Source: Betaproteobacteria bacterium
GTDB lineage: Bacteria; Pseudomonadota; Gammaproteobacteria; Burkholderiales; Burkholderiaceae_E
DNA: 5,881 bases
Reading direction: 5' to 3'
Assembly: GCA_009925965.1 (NCBI GenBank)
Contig: RFPW01000140.1
Coordinates: 1-5,881, forward strand
Shown piece by piece: positions 5,774 through 5,881 of the stretch. Every line of letters begins with the position of its first letter. Position 1 is the first letter of the stretch. Both the position numbers and the translations under genes were made by a program. The notes under the pieces were generated by a model. That model ran no database searches. It saw nothing but the letters and a program-made list of their open reading frames with translations, and had not been told where the DNA came from.

Positions 5774-5881
5774 AGCACCGAAGCCGTGACCCCAATCCGA
5801 CGCGCACTGCTGAGCGTGTCAGACAAAACCGGCATCATCGATCTCGCTCGAGGACTCGCAGCCCGCGGCGTTCAGCTGGTC
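5771..5881 (+). CDS. purH: PurH (AICAR transformylase / IMP cyclohydrolase), N-terminal part, cut by window edge
   Basis: Only the first 37 residues are present, and the frame is open to the last base. The N-terminus IRRALLSVSDKTGIIDLARGLAARGVQLV (9-37) is the conserved start of the IMP cyclohydrolase (MGS-like) domain of bifunctional PurH, which catalyses the last two steps of de novo IMP synthesis. The start ATG 5771 lies 29 bases after the fis stop and lacks a clear Shine-Dalgarno sequence. A dusB-fis-purH order is familiar to me from betaproteobacteria. The family call rests on the N-terminal motif, which is distinctive; the transformylase domain is not visible. Confidence 0.9.
   Translation, partial: MSTEAVTPIRRALLSVSDKTGIIDLARGLAARGVQLV

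Noticed and set aside
5394..5807. 137-codon minus-strand frame over dusB end, fis and purH start
   Set aside because: It is antisense to three recognisable genes and has no protein motif; it is a shadow of GC-rich coding sequence.

Overview
The window comes from a proteobacterial chromosome, most likely a betaproteobacterium and probably from the Burkholderiales. The base composition is moderately GC-rich. The gene order amgK-murU-pepP-ubiH-dusB-fis-purH, all on the + strand and tightly packed, is one I associate with that group. The lineage call rests on remembered synteny and has not been searched. No mobile element, CRISPR array, rRNA or tRNA was seen, and no stretch longer than 300 bases lacks a gene.

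Layout. Positions 1-989 hold the 3' part of amgK, whose start lies left of the window. Positions 1003-1764 are murU. These two make UDP-MurNAc from recycled MurNAc and so bypass part of de novo peptidoglycan precursor synthesis. Next come pepP (1768-3162), an M24B Xaa-Pro aminopeptidase, and ubiH (3159-4328), a ubiquinone-pathway FAD hydroxylase that overlaps pepP by 4 bases (ATGA). An 87-base gap up to the preferred dusB ATG separates ubiH from dusB (preferred start 4416, possible TTG start 4377, end 5465). That gap holds a -10-like TACAAT and a 9-bp imperfect palindrome or hairpin. fis (5487-5741) follows after 21 bases, and purH starts at 5771 and runs off the right edge.

How the genes fit together. 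amgK-murU-pepP-ubiH look like one transcription unit because spacings are 13, 3 and -4 bases. dusB-fis-purH look like a second unit, or a second promoter in a longer one. dusB-fis is the classical arrangement in which a tRNA dihydrouridine synthase precedes a nucleoid-associated growth-phase regulator. purH links the unit to nucleotide supply.

The window is mostly conserved housekeeping DNA, and I found no new defence or mobile system. The points worth a second look are small. They are the hairpin and start-site ambiguity in front of dusB, a codon-aligned 12-bp tandem repeat inside ubiH, a duplicated stop/start junction between fis and purH that creates an 8-codon micro-ORF, and a fis leader that is almost all pyrimidine with no Shine-Dalgarno sequence.
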